The notes below the pieces were generated by a model. That model saw only the letters and a list, made by a program, of their open reading frames with translations, did no database searches and was not told where the DNA came from. A stretch of 33,536 nt of DNA, taken from positions 1 through 33,536 of the forward strand of contig NZ_KV793766.1 of the NCBI RefSeq assembly GCF_001808555.1. Direction: 5' to 3'. Position numbers and translations under genes: made by a program. Positions 1 to 8,528 of the stretch are shown here, one piece after another. The DNA comes from Porphyromonas sp. HMSC065F10. GTDB lineage: Bacteria; Bacteroidota; Bacteroidia; Bacteroidales; Porphyromonadaceae. Position 1 is the stretch's first letter, and each line of letters begins with the position of its first letter.

Positions 1-216
1 GTCGCACCCACCATTTTGACCTATAAGTCTAATCTCATATGTGGATCTGCATAGCAGTCCAAGCGCAAAGGTAATCAAATATTACCGCCAATTAAAATTA
101 TAATATATCCCTAAGTATAAATGTATCCCTCATCTGTGCTTTTGTATGGGTGGATATCCTATGAAGAGAGGAGGGATAAAAGGGTATTCCGTATGATTTC
201 TTTATATAAATGGCAC
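1..216. other. Intergenic region at left window edge, no gene seen
   Basis: I see no convincing gene here. The only open frame is a 65-codon plus-strand frame that runs across the downstream hairpin and into the 3' end of the next gene, so it is probably chance. At 66-73 the minus strand reads TACCTTTG, which fits the Bacteroidota -7 consensus TAnnTTTG. It could drive a gene reading out of the window to the left, but no matching -33 TTTG is present at normal spacing. Confidence 0.4.
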
Positions 217-254
217 CACCCCTCCCTGACCCGAGTATGGGTCAGAGAGGGGTG
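217..254 (-). terminator. Hairpin terminator after the phosphorylase gene
   Basis: Two 16-base arms (217-232 and 239-254) pair with one mismatch around a 6-base loop (233-238). The hairpin lies about 35 bases beyond the stop codon of the uridine phosphorylase gene on the minus strand. No long T run follows, so it may be a weak terminator or a 3'-end stabilising structure. Confidence 0.55.
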
Positions 255-289
255 TGAGTGTCTTAAGTGGATCTCAGAGGTCGGCTCGA

Positions 290-1171
290 TCAGATTCGGT
301 CAAGGACCAAATCGATGAGACCGTCTAGCGTGTCCTTGTAGGACGTATTCATATCCTGCTTCTTACGCCCGGCGATGATGGTGCAGACGGTGAGACAGCG
401 GTGACCGAGGATTGCTCCGATACCGGCGAGAGCAGAGCCCTCCATCTCGAAGTTGGTGATCTTGTGCCCTTGGTACTCAAAGTCCATGATCTTGCGATTG
501 AGATCGGGGTCAAGTGGCTGAGAGCGAACCTTCCTCCCCTGGGGGACGTAAAAGCCGTTAGCCGAGATGGTGACCCCATGGATGATGTCGGTCCCATCGG
601 TGATCTGGCGGAAGAGACTCTCGTCATTCCTGACCACATAGGGCTTAAGGCCGGTGAGCTTCCAGTCAAGCCCCTTCAGCAGCGCCTCCTCAAAGTCCTT
701 GTCGCAGACCTTCCCCTCATCGGCGTAGAAGTGGAGCACGCCGTCAAAGCCTATCGAGTACTCCGAGGCAACGTAAGCGCCGACAGGATCCTCCTCCTGC
801 AGTCCACCGGAGGTGCCTACCCGGACGACCGTGAGGGACTTGTGCTCCGGCTTCACTACTCTTTTCTCAAGGTCAATGTTGGCGAGTGCATCAAGCTCAT
901 TCATCACGATCTCGATGTTGTCCCCTCCGATGCCGTGGGAGAGTGCAGTGATGCGCTTGCCCTTGTAGCTGCCGGTGATGGTGTGAAACTCTCGGCTGCT
1001 CACCTCGCACTCCTTGGAGTCGAAGCGAGAGGCGATCATGTCGACGCGCCCGGGATCACCGCAGACGATGATCTTATCCGAGATCTGCTCCGGGCGGAGG
1101 TGGAGGTGAAAGATGGAGCCATCCTCATTGACGATCAGCTCGGAGTCGGGTATTCTATTGGTAGTAGTCAT
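290..1171 (-). CDS. udp: Nucleoside phosphorylase, uridine phosphorylase family
   Basis: The 293-residue protein belongs to the PNP/UDP nucleoside phosphorylase superfamily. These cytosolic enzymes split nucleosides with phosphate into a base and ribose-1-phosphate for pyrimidine salvage. Visible motifs are GDPGR at 38-42 (phosphate contact), GTSGG at 119-123, and NFEMEGSAL at 240-248, whose Met-Glu pair contacts ribose in this family. It is slightly longer than E. coli Udp (about 250 residues), mainly through an N-terminal extension and insertions. The start lies 17 bases after the FloA stop, so it is probably the last gene of the operon that starts near 4038, with the hairpin at 217-254 as its end. 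Uridine is the likely substrate from the family resemblance, but another nucleoside is possible. Confidence 0.88.
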   Translation of the reverse strand: MTTTNRIPDSELIVNEDGSIFHLHLRPEQISDKIIVCGDPGRVDMIASRFDSKECEVSSREFHTITGSYKGKRITALSHGIGGDNIEIVMNELDALANIDLEKRVVKPEHKSLTVVRVGTSGGLQEEDPVGAYVASEYSIGFDGVLHFYADEGKVCDKDFEEALLKGLDWKLTGLKPYVVRNDESLFRQITDGTDIIHGVTISANGFYVPQGRKVRSQPLDPDLNRKIMDFEYQGHKITNFEMEGSALAGIGAILGHRCLTVCTIIAGRKKQDMNTSYKDTLDGLIDLVLDRI

Positions 1172-1188
1172 GTGTTGTTGGTTGTTGA

Positions 1189-2217
1189 TTAGTTCGTCTT
1201 ACTCTTGCCATCCTTCTCTCCGCTCTTGCGTGTCACATCCTCGGAAGGTGCGGAGAAAGGCTTAGCGATATTCTCTCTCATAGAGGTGTCGGCCTGGATG
1301 TTGCGCATCTGGTAGTAGTCCATGACACCGAGGTTGCCGCTCCGGAAGGCCTCGGCCATCGCCAGCGGCACCTCCGCCTCGGCCTCTATCACACGGGCAC
1401 GAGCCTCCTGCGCCTTCGCCTTCATCTCCTGCTCGGTAGCCACCGCCATGGCGCGTCGCTCCTCAGCGTGAGCCTGGGCAATATTCTTATCCGCCTCCGC
1501 CTGATCCATCTGCAACACTGCACCGATGTTGCGACCTACGTCAATGTCGGCGATGTCAATGGAGAGGATCTCAAAGGCAGTCCCGGAGTCAAGCCCCTTC
1601 TTGAGCACCAGCTTGGAGATGGAGTCGGGATTCTCAAGCACGGAGGAGTGTGCCTCAGCGGAGCCGATGCTGGAGACGATGCCCTCGCCCACGCGGGCAA
1701 GGACTGTCTCCTCACCCGCACCACCGACCAGCTGAGAGATATTCGCCCGCACGGTGACGCGTGCCTTGGCGATCAGCTGGATACCATTCTTGGCGACAGC
1801 GGTGACCGGCGGGGTGTCAATCACCTTGGGGTTCACGCTCATCTGTACAGCCTGAAAGACGTCACGCCCTGCGAGGTCGATGGCGGCTGCATCGCTGAAG
1901 CTCAGGTTGATCCCCGCCTTATTGGCAGAGACGAGTGCATGGACCACCTGCTCCACATGTCCTCCGGCGAGGAAGTGTGCCTCCAGCTCGTCGCGAGTCA
2001 GTGAGATGCCCGCCTTGTGTGCCTCGACCATTGCACGGACGATGACCTGCGGTGGGACGTTTCGGATCCTCATCATGAAGAGCTGGAAGAGGGAGATATT
2101 CACTCCCGATGCTTGGGCACTCACCCAGAGCATGACGGGGAAGTAGCGGAAGATGACGGTCAGGATGATCAGCGCGATGATCACCACTACGCCCCAGAAT
2201 ATTAGTGTCGGTGTCAT
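1189..2217 (-). CDS. floA: Flotillin-like membrane scaffold FloA
   Basis: The 342-residue protein matches the FloA (UPF0365) branch of SPFH/flotillin proteins, which organise functional membrane microdomains. A hydrophobic segment at about residues 5-27 anchors it in the inner membrane. An SPFH-like middle region follows (including the stretch from about 140 to 235, with [17 protein letters not shown]). A long Ala/Glu-rich helix at about 240-300 ([20 protein letters not shown]) is typical of flotillin oligomerisation. The C-terminal 20 residues are polar and charged. It lies 27 bases downstream of an NfeD-family gene. This floA-nfeD pairing is widespread, and the two products are generally thought to act together. 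Length agrees with the family (about 330 residues). Confidence 0.93.
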   Translation of the reverse strand: MTPTLIFWGVVVIIALIILTVIFRYFPVMLWVSAQASGVNISLFQLFMMRIRNVPPQVIVRAMVEAHKAGISLTRDELEAHFLAGGHVEQVVHALVSANKAGINLSFSDAAAIDLAGRDVFQAVQMSVNPKVIDTPPVTAVAKNGIQLIAKARVTVRANISQLVGGAGEETVLARVGEGIVSSIGSAEAHSSVLENPDSISKLVLKKGLDSGTAFEILSIDIADIDVGRNIGAVLQMDQAEADKNIAQAHAEERRAMAVATEQEMKAKAQEARARVIEAEAEVPLAMAEAFRSGNLGVMDYYQMRNIQADTSMRENIAKPFSAPSEDVTRKSGEKDGKSKTN

Positions 2218-2244
2218 AAGTTATGTGTAGATATTGGGTTTTGC

Positions 2245-2742
2245 TTACTCTGCTGATGGCTTCGCCGTGCCCCGCTTATCGAGGCTGACGTATATGGTGT
2301 CCTTGTCTACGCGCGATACGTAGATCGGCATATCCTCGTCGATGAGGCCCTGCTCTGATGTGGCCTCAAAGATCTTTCCCTCCACCTCTACCGTCCCCTT
2401 CAGGGCGAGACGGCTGCGGGCGATACCGGTGGCGCCGACGCTGACATCCACCTGTCGGCGAGCTGAGGAGGAGATCTCGCTCGAGAGAGCGACCTTGCGG
2501 ACCACCTTCTTCCGGCTCATGATGTAGGCGGCTATGCAGAAGAAGACGATCGTGAGGAGGGCAAAAATCACCGCCATGGTGTCGTATCCCCCCCGGATGA
2601 GGTAGTACTCGGCACCTGCCACCGTGCCCACCCCGAGCAGACCGGCAAAGCCCACTCCCGGGACCAAGAAAACCTCTCCGACCAGAAGTGCTGCCGCCAC
2701 TATGGCGAGCAGTACGATGATGATAATTAATCCTATCGACAT
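2245..2742 (-). CDS. NfeD-family membrane protein (short form)
   Basis: The 165-residue protein has three hydrophobic segments (about 3-22, 27-45 and 52-75), followed by a basic linker (SRKKVVRK) and a C-terminal region of about 65 residues rich in beta-strand residues. This is the layout of short NfeD proteins with a C-terminal OB fold. It lacks the ClpP-like protease domain of long NfeD proteins. It lies directly upstream of floA (27-base gap) and 24 bases downstream of the preceding gene, so the three are probably co-transcribed. Its likely role is as a FloA partner in membrane microdomains; this comes from the conserved pairing and is not seen in the sequence. Confidence 0.85.
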   Translation of the reverse strand: MSIGLIIIIVLLAIVAAALLVGEVFLVPGVGFAGLLGVGTVAGAEYYLIRGGYDTMAVIFALLTIVFFCIAAYIMSRKKVVRKVALSSEISSSARRQVDVSVGATGIARSRLALKGTVEVEGKIFEATSEQGLIDEDMPIYVSRVDKDTIYVSLDKRGTAKPSAE

Positions 2743-2766
2743 AGTTATATAAGTGTAAAATCGTGG

Positions 2767-4038
2767 TTACTTTGCTTTGTTCTCAAGAGCTATCACCTTA
2801 TTTCGGAGGTCAAAGAGCTCCCTCCCGAGTAGCTGCTCCTGTCTCTCCAGCTCGAGTATCTCGCCCTTCACGGACCTATCCGTCTCAAAGCGCTTACGGA
2901 GCGACTCAAGCTTAGTCCGAAGGGTGGAGAGTCGATTCGCTCGCTCGGTATACTGCTCGAGGAAGTGCCGTGACTCTCTGCCGGCCAGGCTACTCTGGTC
3001 ATGTATGGGCGTCTCTCCAAGCCAGAATAGCGGTTCCCGTGCGGCCTGTGCCCCCTTCACCTCCGCCCCACGGACGGGGGGAGGCAGGGCGATGCCGGAC
3101 TGCATGATGCTGTCCCCCATCATCCACGCCAGCTCCTTCGTCACCACGTCTTGTCGCTCCGTGCGGTGAGAGAGTGCGTAGAGAGCGAGTACCTCTGGAG
3201 CCGATGTGCCTCGGTCGGTGAGTAGCCAGTCGACCCCTCTCTCCTCGTCGCGAAGCAGCAGGTAGTCGCCCGCCAGTGTGTTGTAGGGGGCGGGGAGCTG
3301 CTGAGGCACCAGCAGGCGTCCGCCCTCACGATCGTACCTCGAAATGAAGAGGTCATAGCCCCCGAGTGACTCGGGGCCACTGTAGGCAAAGCTTATCGTC
3401 TCCCCATCTGCCAGCAGGTAGGGATAGGCTATCCGACCGCCCTCCAGCCCGAGGATCTCCACCTCTCTCGCACTCTCGCTATCCCAGGTGCCGTCACCCA
3501 GTCGTCCGGTCACCACCAAGTGGTCGTGCCCGAGAGTGTCGGAGACCACCTGCCAGCGCTCCCTCCCGTCAGCGCTCACAAAGGCGGCTCGGCTCAGCTG
3601 ACCGACCGAAGGCGCCTCGCGACTTAGGTCCGACAGCAGTCCCTCTTCACTCCCGGTGCGGTAGGTATAGAGCTGCATCCTGACGAGACCGGAGGAGGTG
3701 CGCTCTGCTGCCTTGAGTCTCTTGGTCAGCTCTTCGATAGTAGCCTGCTGAGCATCCGAGGAGCGGAGCGACTCGATCCCCGCAAGCTGGTCTGACGCCT
3801 CGCTCAGGTCGTAGTGTGCGAGGGCTATCTCCGTGAGCAGGGTACGATTGGGGAGGGTCCTTCGCTTGGCTTTGCTCAGACCCTTGATGTAGCTCTCCAT
3901 CCCGGAGGTGTTGCCCCGCATCATCTCACTCCTGAGGCTGTCAGTCTGCGCATTGCCGGTGAGGCTGAGCGTCAGGAGTCCCAAGAGGAAGCCGAGAAGG
4001 GCGATGTGTCTATGCTGTCTCATCACGATATTCATCAT
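2767..4038 (-). CDS. Secreted protein with PD40-like segment and coiled coil, function unknown
   Basis: This 423-residue protein is not recognised at family level. It opens with a Sec signal peptide (hydrophobic stretch HIALLGFLLGLLTLSL, then GNAQ, probably cut after Ala). There are three early Met codons. The one at 4023 (MRQHRH) puts a normal signal peptide right at the N-terminus and may be the true start. Around residue 210-240 the motif SFAYSGPESLGGYDLFISR resembles the PD40/TolB-like propeller repeat of periplasmic and outer-membrane proteins of this phylum. The last ~55 residues (RTKLESLRKRFETD onward) form a strongly predicted coiled coil. It is the first gene of the likely four-gene operon ending at 290. 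A role in the cell envelope is plausible, but nothing more can be said. Confidence 0.75.
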   Translation of the reverse strand: MMNIVMRQHRHIALLGFLLGLLTLSLTGNAQTDSLRSEMMRGNTSGMESYIKGLSKAKRRTLPNRTLLTEIALAHYDLSEASDQLAGIESLRSSDAQQATIEELTKRLKAAERTSSGLVRMQLYTYRTGSEEGLLSDLSREAPSVGQLSRAAFVSADGRERWQVVSDTLGHDHLVVTGRLGDGTWDSESAREVEILGLEGGRIAYPYLLADGETISFAYSGPESLGGYDLFISRYDREGGRLLVPQQLPAPYNTLAGDYLLLRDEERGVDWLLTDRGTSAPEVLALYALSHRTERQDVVTKELAWMMGDSIMQSGIALPPPVRGAEVKGAQAAREPLFWLGETPIHDQSSLAGRESRHFLEQYTERANRLSTLRTKLESLRKRFETDRSVKGEILELERQEQLLGRELFDLRNKVIALENKAK

Positions 4039-4046
4039 TAATGGGA

Positions 4047-4054
4047 TAAATATA
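4047..4054 (-). promoter_or_regulatory. Possible -7 box for the envelope/floA operon
   Basis: The minus strand reads TATATTTA, seven of eight matches to TAnnTTTG, just upstream of the first gene of the operon. Its position would leave almost no leader before the first Met at 4038, but a normal short leader before the Met at 4023. This mildly favours the later start. Confidence 0.35.
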
Positions 4055-4143
4055 GCGAAATAAATGATGCGAGGGGCTTTTTTAGGCCGGCTCCTTCCCC
4101 TCTACCCTCTCAGTGGTCGAGGTCAGTCCTGTCTGAGTCTTTT

Positions 4144-4219
4144 CTAATACCGATATTAGTCGCACCTAATATCGGTATTAGAGATCACTAATATCGGTAA
4201 AAGAAATCACTGATATGAG
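4144..4219. repeat. 22-bp tandem repeat array, three units plus a decayed fourth
   Basis: Units start at 4144, 4166 and 4188, with a decayed one at 4210, exactly 22 bases apart. Each begins with a 16-base near-palindrome of the type CTAATATCGGTATTAG or its variant ending in AAAAG, followed by a 6-base spacer (often AAATCA). A further copy, with two mismatches at its start, sits at 4390-4405. The same family occurs at 25371-25386 and 33296-33377. The periodicity resembles tandem-repeat cores described in Porphyromonas MITE-like elements, but that link is inference. Confidence 0.85.
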
Positions 4220-4340
4220 ACTGTTGCACGAAGGCGATCTGTTGCGTCGCTTTCGGAATTCGGTCTCAGTCACGTACGTGAGTACGCTCCTTTCGGTCTC
4301 ATCCTCAGCGCCTTGCATCTCATCCTTCGTGCAAAGTCTC
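4217..4340. mobile_element. MITE-like palindromic element inside the repeat array
   Basis: This 124-bp stretch starts GAGACTGTTGCACGAAGG (4217-4234) and ends with its near-perfect inverted complement (4324-4340; one extra base in the left arm). It has no credible gene; the 79-codon minus-strand frame across it follows the repeat structure. The interior holds a CACGTACGTG palindrome at 4271-4280. Just outside the right end lie a 9-base hairpin with a 3-base loop (GCACATTTG at 4342-4350, complement at 4354-4362) and a GCAC/GTGC hairpin near 4372-4382. The terminal sequence resembles the possible insertion-sequence end at 33507. It appears to interrupt the fourth 22-bp repeat unit. I see no clear target duplication. 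Confidence 0.55.
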
Positions 4341-4415
4341 AGCACATTTGAAACAAATGTGCGAGAATAAGGCACTTCGTGCAACATTCTCAATATCGGT
4401 ATTAGATTTTGGCAC

Positions 4416-4459
4416 AAAAAAAGTCCCTGTCGAGAGTGCTGGACTCTCGGCAGGGACTT
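4416..4459 (-). terminator. Intrinsic terminator of the pyrH-frr-rsgA operon
   Basis: A 17-base stem (4421-4437 with 4443-4459, one G-T wobble) closes a 5-base loop. On the minus strand it is followed at once by a run of T (complement of 4416-4422). It lies about 60 bases after the rsgA stop and is a textbook Rho-independent terminator. Confidence 0.92.
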
Positions 4460-4520
4460 ATCTGGTAGTGACAGGGTTGGGATCTCTGAGCCTGATAGGT
4501 GGGGCCTATCGCATCGGGGC

Positions 4521-5465
4521 TTACTGTGGAAGTCGGTACTTCTCCTCGCTATCCTCGTAGAGCATACTGAGGTAGCTCTTGTAGCGCGATGGGGCTATCA
4601 GTCCGTCGCGCACCGCACGCAGTACGGCACACTTGGGCTCGTGGGTATGGCTGCAATTGGTGTAGTGGCAGTCCTTTGCGTAGGCAAAGATATCCGGGAA
4701 GTAGCCGTCTATATCCCCCTTGTCAAAGTCAAAGGAGCCAAACCCCTTGATCCCCGGTGTGTCGATCAGAAATCCATCCTCAGTGCCCTCGATGGGGTAC
4801 ATCTGAGAGTAGGTGGTGGTGTGGACCCCGAGATTGGTCTGCTCAGAGACCTCCATCGTCCGGCGGTTGGCGCCGGGGCAGAGGAGGTTGCTGATCGTGG
4901 ACTTGCCGGCACCGGAGTGACCGGCAAGGAGTGTGACGCCATGCGTCAGCTCCTGTCGCAGCTCGTCCATCCCGGTGCCCTCCCGTGCCGAGATGACGAG
5001 ACAGCGGTATCCGATGCTCTCGTAGAGCTCCTTCATCTGAGCCATCTCAACGCTCTCCGAGGAGTTGTACCGATCGGTCTTATTGAAGACTATGATCGTC
5101 TCCACATCGTAGGCCTGAGCCGTGGCGAGGAAGCGGTCGATGAAGGTCGTGCCGGTGATTGGGTAATTGATCGTCACTAAGAGTATCGCCCGATCCAGGT
5201 TGGCTGCGAGGATGTGCGACTGCTTGGAGAGGTTGACGGACCGCCGTACAATGTAATTACGTCGGTCTGCCACCTCGGTGATCCAGCCGAAGTCGCCGTC
5301 CTCGGTGGCGGGGGGTGAGAAGGTGACAAAGTCGCCCACCGCGATGGGGTTGGTCGACTTGATGTCAGCCGTCTTGAAGTGCCCCCGTAGGTGACAGCGA
5401 TACTCCACGCCGTCAGCTACGATCGTGTAGACATCTCCCTGACAGCAGGTAACAACTCCTTCCAT
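4521..5465 (-). CDS. rsgA: Ribosome small-subunit GTPase RsgA
   Basis: RsgA (YjeQ/YloQ) is a circularly permuted GTPase that helps late maturation of the 30S subunit. The 314-residue protein shows the permuted order of GTPase motifs: NKTD (G4) at 128-131, SAR (G5) at 159-161, GHSGAGKST (G1, P-loop) at 182-190, the HTTT switch at about 215-218, and DTPG (G3) at 235-238. An N-terminal OB-fold region occupies about residues 1-80. The C-terminal zinc site has ligands Cys266, Cys271, His273 and Cys279. Length is normal for the family. It follows frr by 23 bases and ends just before a strong terminator, so it is the last gene of pyrH-frr-rsgA, a set devoted to translation and nucleotide supply. Confidence 0.97.
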   Translation of the reverse strand: MEGVVTCCQGDVYTIVADGVEYRCHLRGHFKTADIKSTNPIAVGDFVTFSPPATEDGDFGWITEVADRRNYIVRRSVNLSKQSHILAANLDRAILLVTINYPITGTTFIDRFLATAQAYDVETIIVFNKTDRYNSSESVEMAQMKELYESIGYRCLVISAREGTGMDELRQELTHGVTLLAGHSGAGKSTISNLLCPGANRRTMEVSEQTNLGVHTTTYSQMYPIEGTEDGFLIDTPGIKGFGSFDFDKGDIDGYFPDIFAYAKDCHYTNCSHTHEPKCAVLRAVRDGLIAPSRYKSYLSMLYEDSEEKYRLPQ

Positions 5466-5488
5466 GGACTCTCTCCCGGAGCGTGACC

Positions 5489-6049
5489 TCAGACGGTCAT
5501 GATCTCCTTCTCCTTAGTATTGTAGCACTCCTCGATCTGCTTGATGTACTTGTCGTGGAGCTTTTGGACGTCATTCTCAGCATCGCGCTCGACATCCTCC
5601 GAGAGACCGTCATTGAGCAGCTTCTTGAGCGAGTCATTGGCATCGCGGCGAGCGTTACGTACGCTGATGCGGGCCTCCTCGCACTCTGCCTTGACCTGCT
5701 TGGCCAGTTCCTGGCGGCGCTCACCGGTCAGCGGGGGTATGGTGATGCGGATGTTCTCTCCGTTATTGCTTGGGGTGATGCCAAGACTAGAGTCAATGAC
5801 CGCTTTCTCAATGTCCTTCAGGACTTTCTTCTCCCACGGAGTGATGATCATCGTGCGGGCATCCGGCACAGTGACGGTGGCGACGTTCTTGAGAGGAGTG
5901 AGGTTTCCGTAGTACTCCACACGGATGTCGTCGAGGAGCTTCGGATTGGCGCGTCCTGCGCGAATCTTGTCGAGACGATCTTGCAGCGACGAGATGGAGT
6001 CTCCCATCATCTTGCCGGCTTTGGTGAGGATCTTGTCTAAGTCTTCCAT
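5489..6049 (-). CDS. frr: Ribosome recycling factor
   Basis: Ribosome recycling factor splits the post-termination ribosome together with EF-G. The 186-residue product starting MEDLDKILTKAGKMM has the usual length and the family pattern: the long three-helix bundle, DRLDKIRAGRANPKLLDDI near the N-terminus, PWEKKVLKDIEKAI-like text in the middle, and PPLTGERRQELAKQVK. The open frame continues upstream to a GTG at 6124, but that would add 25 low-complexity residues and run into pyrH, so the ATG at 6049 is preferred. It sits 43 bases after pyrH and 23 before rsgA. Confidence 0.97.
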   Translation of the reverse strand: MEDLDKILTKAGKMMGDSISSLQDRLDKIRAGRANPKLLDDIRVEYYGNLTPLKNVATVTVPDARTMIITPWEKKVLKDIEKAVIDSSLGITPSNNGENIRITIPPLTGERRQELAKQVKAECEEARISVRNARRDANDSLKKLLNDGLSEDVERDAENDVQKLHDKYIKQIEECYNTKEKEIMTV

Positions 6050-6092
6050 AATCTGGTTTGTATCTGTATGGTCCGCCGGAGGCGGTGGTTGG

Positions 6093-6806
6093 TTATTCGG
6101 TGACGAGTGTGCCGACGCTCTCACCGGAGAGGAGTCGCATGAGGTTGCCGGGCTTGTCCATATTAAATACGACTATCGGCATCCCATTCTCCCGGCACAT
6201 AGCTGTGGCGGTGAGATCCATCACGCGGAGGTGCTTGGCATAGATCTCATCGTAGGTGATGGTGTCGTACTTGGTTGCGGTGGGGTCCTTCTCAGGGTCG
6301 GCGGTGTAGATGCCGTCAACACGGGTCCCCTTAAGCATCGCATCGCACTCCAGCTCCACAGCTCGGAGGGAGGCGCCGGTGTCGGTGGTGAAGAAGGGGT
6401 TGCCGGTGCCGCAGGAGCAGATCGCTATCTTGCCCTCCCGCAGTGCTGCGAGAGCGTCCCACTTATTGTAGAAGCGACCCACCGGAGCCATCTGTATGGC
6501 GGTGAAGACTACAGAGTCCAGCCCGGCAGTCTCCAGTGCGGCTGATAGACCGAGGCTATTGATCGCCGTGGCGAGCATCCCCATCTGATCGCCCTTGACG
6601 CGATCGACTCCCTTGCCGATGCCGGTCAGTCCCCTGAAGATATTCCCCCCACCGATGACGATGGCAATCTCGGTCCCGGTGGCGTCTGCCACCTCCTTGA
6701 TCTCCTTGGCGTAGGCGCTAAGTTTCTCAGGGTCTATGCCATAGCCCTGAGCTCCCTGGAGGGACTCCCCGCTGAGCTTGAGCAGTACTCGCTTGTATTT
6801 GGACAT
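6093..6806 (-). CDS. pyrH: UMP kinase
   Basis: PyrH phosphorylates UMP to UDP with ATP and is the hexameric bacterial enzyme of the amino-acid-kinase fold. The 237-residue protein opens with KRVLLKLSGESL, the phosphate-binding start of the family. It continues with IVIGGGNIFRG near residue 50 and DRVKGDQMGMLAT, and has the RVDGIYTADPEKDP segment near residue 160. Length is typical. The pyrH-frr pairing is conserved in many bacteria, and here rsgA is added downstream. The next gene upstream reads the other way across about 300 bases, so pyrH is probably the first gene of its operon. Confidence 0.97.
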   Translation of the reverse strand: MSKYKRVLLKLSGESLQGAQGYGIDPEKLSAYAKEIKEVADATGTEIAIVIGGGNIFRGLTGIGKGVDRVKGDQMGMLATAINSLGLSAALETAGLDSVVFTAIQMAPVGRFYNKWDALAALREGKIAICSCGTGNPFFTTDTGASLRAVELECDAMLKGTRVDGIYTADPEKDPTATKYDTITYDEIYAKHLRVMDLTATAMCRENGMPIVVFNMDKPGNLMRLLSGESVGTLVTE

Positions 6807-7104
6807 AAATGATCTTGCAAATGAGTTTTACCACTGACAAACCTAATAAAAAAAGCTGTAAGCACAAGAGGACTTGGGAACTATCCCGGACTCCCTCTCG
6901 CTTTTTCCTTATTTATATGGTGTCTGTGTCGAGGAAAGGTGCGGCTTGCGGGCGGGTAGTGTCACCGGAGATGTCTTGGAAGGGGGCACAGGGGAGGTGT
7001 CGCGGTGGAAGATTTGCGAAGCAGTGTAGAATTACCGATATTTGTCCTCAACTTTGTGTGGGTGCTATAGCTCGCATGAGTGGACTAACAAATCATCATC
7101 ACGT
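6807..7104. other. Divergent intergenic region between pyrH and the outer-membrane protein gene
   Basis: This roughly 300-base gap must hold promoters for both directions. I see a loose match on the plus strand: TTTG at 7013-7016 and GATATTTG at 7037-7044. The -7 box has one mismatch and the spacing is about 3 bases too long, so I do not call it firmly. Two short open frames here have no coding character. No RNA gene is recognised. Confidence 0.35.
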
Positions 7105-8436
7105 ATGCTATCCCCGAGGATAAGACTTTACTCGACTGTCTTCACCATACTCACCCTGACCGGTCTTGCCGGCATATCGCTGCAGGCTCAGGATATGCAG
7201 TCCTCGCCTACCACTCGGTATGGCTATGGCATCCCTGCCTACGCCACCCCTACGCTCTGGCGAGGGACGGGCGGTGTCGGTATTGCCATGAGTAGCCCTA
7301 AGGCGATCAATTTTACCAACCCCGCTGCCTTTGCCTCCACAGACTCCCTCTCCTTCATCATGGACGTGGCGACGTCGGCGCACTTTGGGCTATATCGAGA
7401 TGACACGGTACGCAAGCCCTCTCTGCAGGGCGGGCTGGACTATATAGCTGTGCAATTTCCTGTCTATGGTGACCGTGTGGCGCTTAGCCTCGGGCTGATC
7501 CCCTCCTTCTACACCGGGTATGGTATGTCTACTACTCAGAGTGTCGAGGGTGACACTGATGGGGTGAAGTATCTCCAGAGCTTTTCCGGCAAGGGCTCCT
7601 TCCAGACCGCCTATCTCGGCATCGGTGCCGAGGTGGTGCGAAACCTCTCTCTCGGAGTCAGTGCGAAGTACCTCTTCGGGTCAGAGACTCACACCTGGAC
7701 CATGGTGCCCAATTTCTCCCAGCTCACTCAGAGTATGGAGACCCATCGGCTGAGGATCAGCTCCTTCCAGGCTGAGGCGGGACTGCAGTATAAGCTCCTC
7801 CTGCCTGCCCGCTCGACAGCGACTCCCGATGCTGCACGGGATCAGATCGTCCTCGGAGCCACTTACAGCCCCGGCCTACCCCTCAAGCCTAAGGCTACCC
7901 TGATCGTCAATCGGAATGTCAACTCGCAGACTCGCCCCGACATTGAGAATAAGGATGTGGTCCTCGAGACCTCTACCCCTCACACCGTAGGGGTGGGATT
8001 GGCGTGGGTGCGACCGACGAAGTATGCCGTATCAGCGGACCTCAAGACCTCACTCTGGAGCAGCGTCCCCAATATTTTTGCAGGGGATGGGCTACAGCTT
8101 AAGAATAGCTACTACGCTGCAGCGGGCTTTCAGATCCTCCCGGACCCATACTCAAGAAATTACGGCAGGCTGATCACCTACTCCGGTGGTATCAATTTCT
8201 CCACCTCCTACTACGAGGTGGCACCCATCGGGCAGATGAAGTATATCGGTGCCTCCGTTGGTGTAGGGCTGCCGATCCTCCTCTATGGTCTTGAGCGCAA
8301 CTCAGCCCTCAATCTCTCACTTGAGTACAAGCACGGCTTGGCAGCTAAGGAGAGCGGCTTCAGCAGCGATATGCTCCGGCTCACTCTGGGCTTTGCCTTC
8401 AATGAGACATGGTTCCGCAAGCTCAAGATCTATTGA
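7105..8436 (+). CDS. Outer-membrane beta-barrel protein, Bacteroidota-specific
   Basis: The 443-residue product begins MLSPRIRLYSTVFTILTL with a signal peptide ending near SLQAQ. The open frame extends 21 codons upstream, but that extra text (with Cys and polar residues) does not fit before a signal peptide, so the ATG at 7105 is preferred. After the signal comes RYGYGIPAYATPTLWRGTGGVGIAMSSPKAINFTNPAAFAS. A Gly-rich opening with NPAA is common in FadL/PorV-like barrels of this phylum. Alternating strands follow, and the chain ends in an aromatic-rich FNETWFRKLKIY typical of outer-membrane barrels. It is first in a plus-strand row with a TPR protein, LptC and a CNNM protein; a similar row occurs in other Bacteroidota. 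Substrate and role are unknown. Confidence 0.78.
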   Translation: MLSPRIRLYSTVFTILTLTGLAGISLQAQDMQSSPTTRYGYGIPAYATPTLWRGTGGVGIAMSSPKAINFTNPAAFASTDSLSFIMDVATSAHFGLYRDDTVRKPSLQGGLDYIAVQFPVYGDRVALSLGLIPSFYTGYGMSTTQSVEGDTDGVKYLQSFSGKGSFQTAYLGIGAEVVRNLSLGVSAKYLFGSETHTWTMVPNFSQLTQSMETHRLRISSFQAEAGLQYKLLLPARSTATPDAARDQIVLGATYSPGLPLKPKATLIVNRNVNSQTRPDIENKDVVLETSTPHTVGVGLAWVRPTKYAVSADLKTSLWSSVPNIFAGDGLQLKNSYYAAAGFQILPDPYSRNYGRLITYSGGINFSTSYYEVAPIGQMKYIGASVGVGLPILLYGLERNSALNLSLEYKHGLAAKESGFSSDMLRLTLGFAFNETWFRKLKIY

Positions 8437-8528
8437 TAAAGTAAACCTATCCCGGATATTTTCATCATACTTGTACCGATGAAGCATTCGGAAAACAATA
8501 CTGAAAACTAAAAATCAAACTCATATCA

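Noticed and set aside
401-1192. Long plus-strand open frame (263 codons) opposite the phosphorylase gene
   Set aside because: It is the antisense shadow of a gene with clear catalytic motifs; high GC removes stop codons on the opposite strand.
4144-4219. Short CRISPR array
   Set aside because: The 22-base units have only 6-base spacers that partly repeat, the repeats are near-palindromes, and no cas gene is nearby.
4178-4417. A 79-codon minus-strand open frame in the repeat patch
   Set aside because: It runs across the 22-bp repeats, the inverted-repeat element and its hairpins; the composition follows the repeats and no family is recognisable.
5489-6124. Longer ribosome recycling factor starting at a GTG
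   Set aside because: The extra 25 residues are low-complexity, overlap pyrH, and exceed the very constant family length of about 185.
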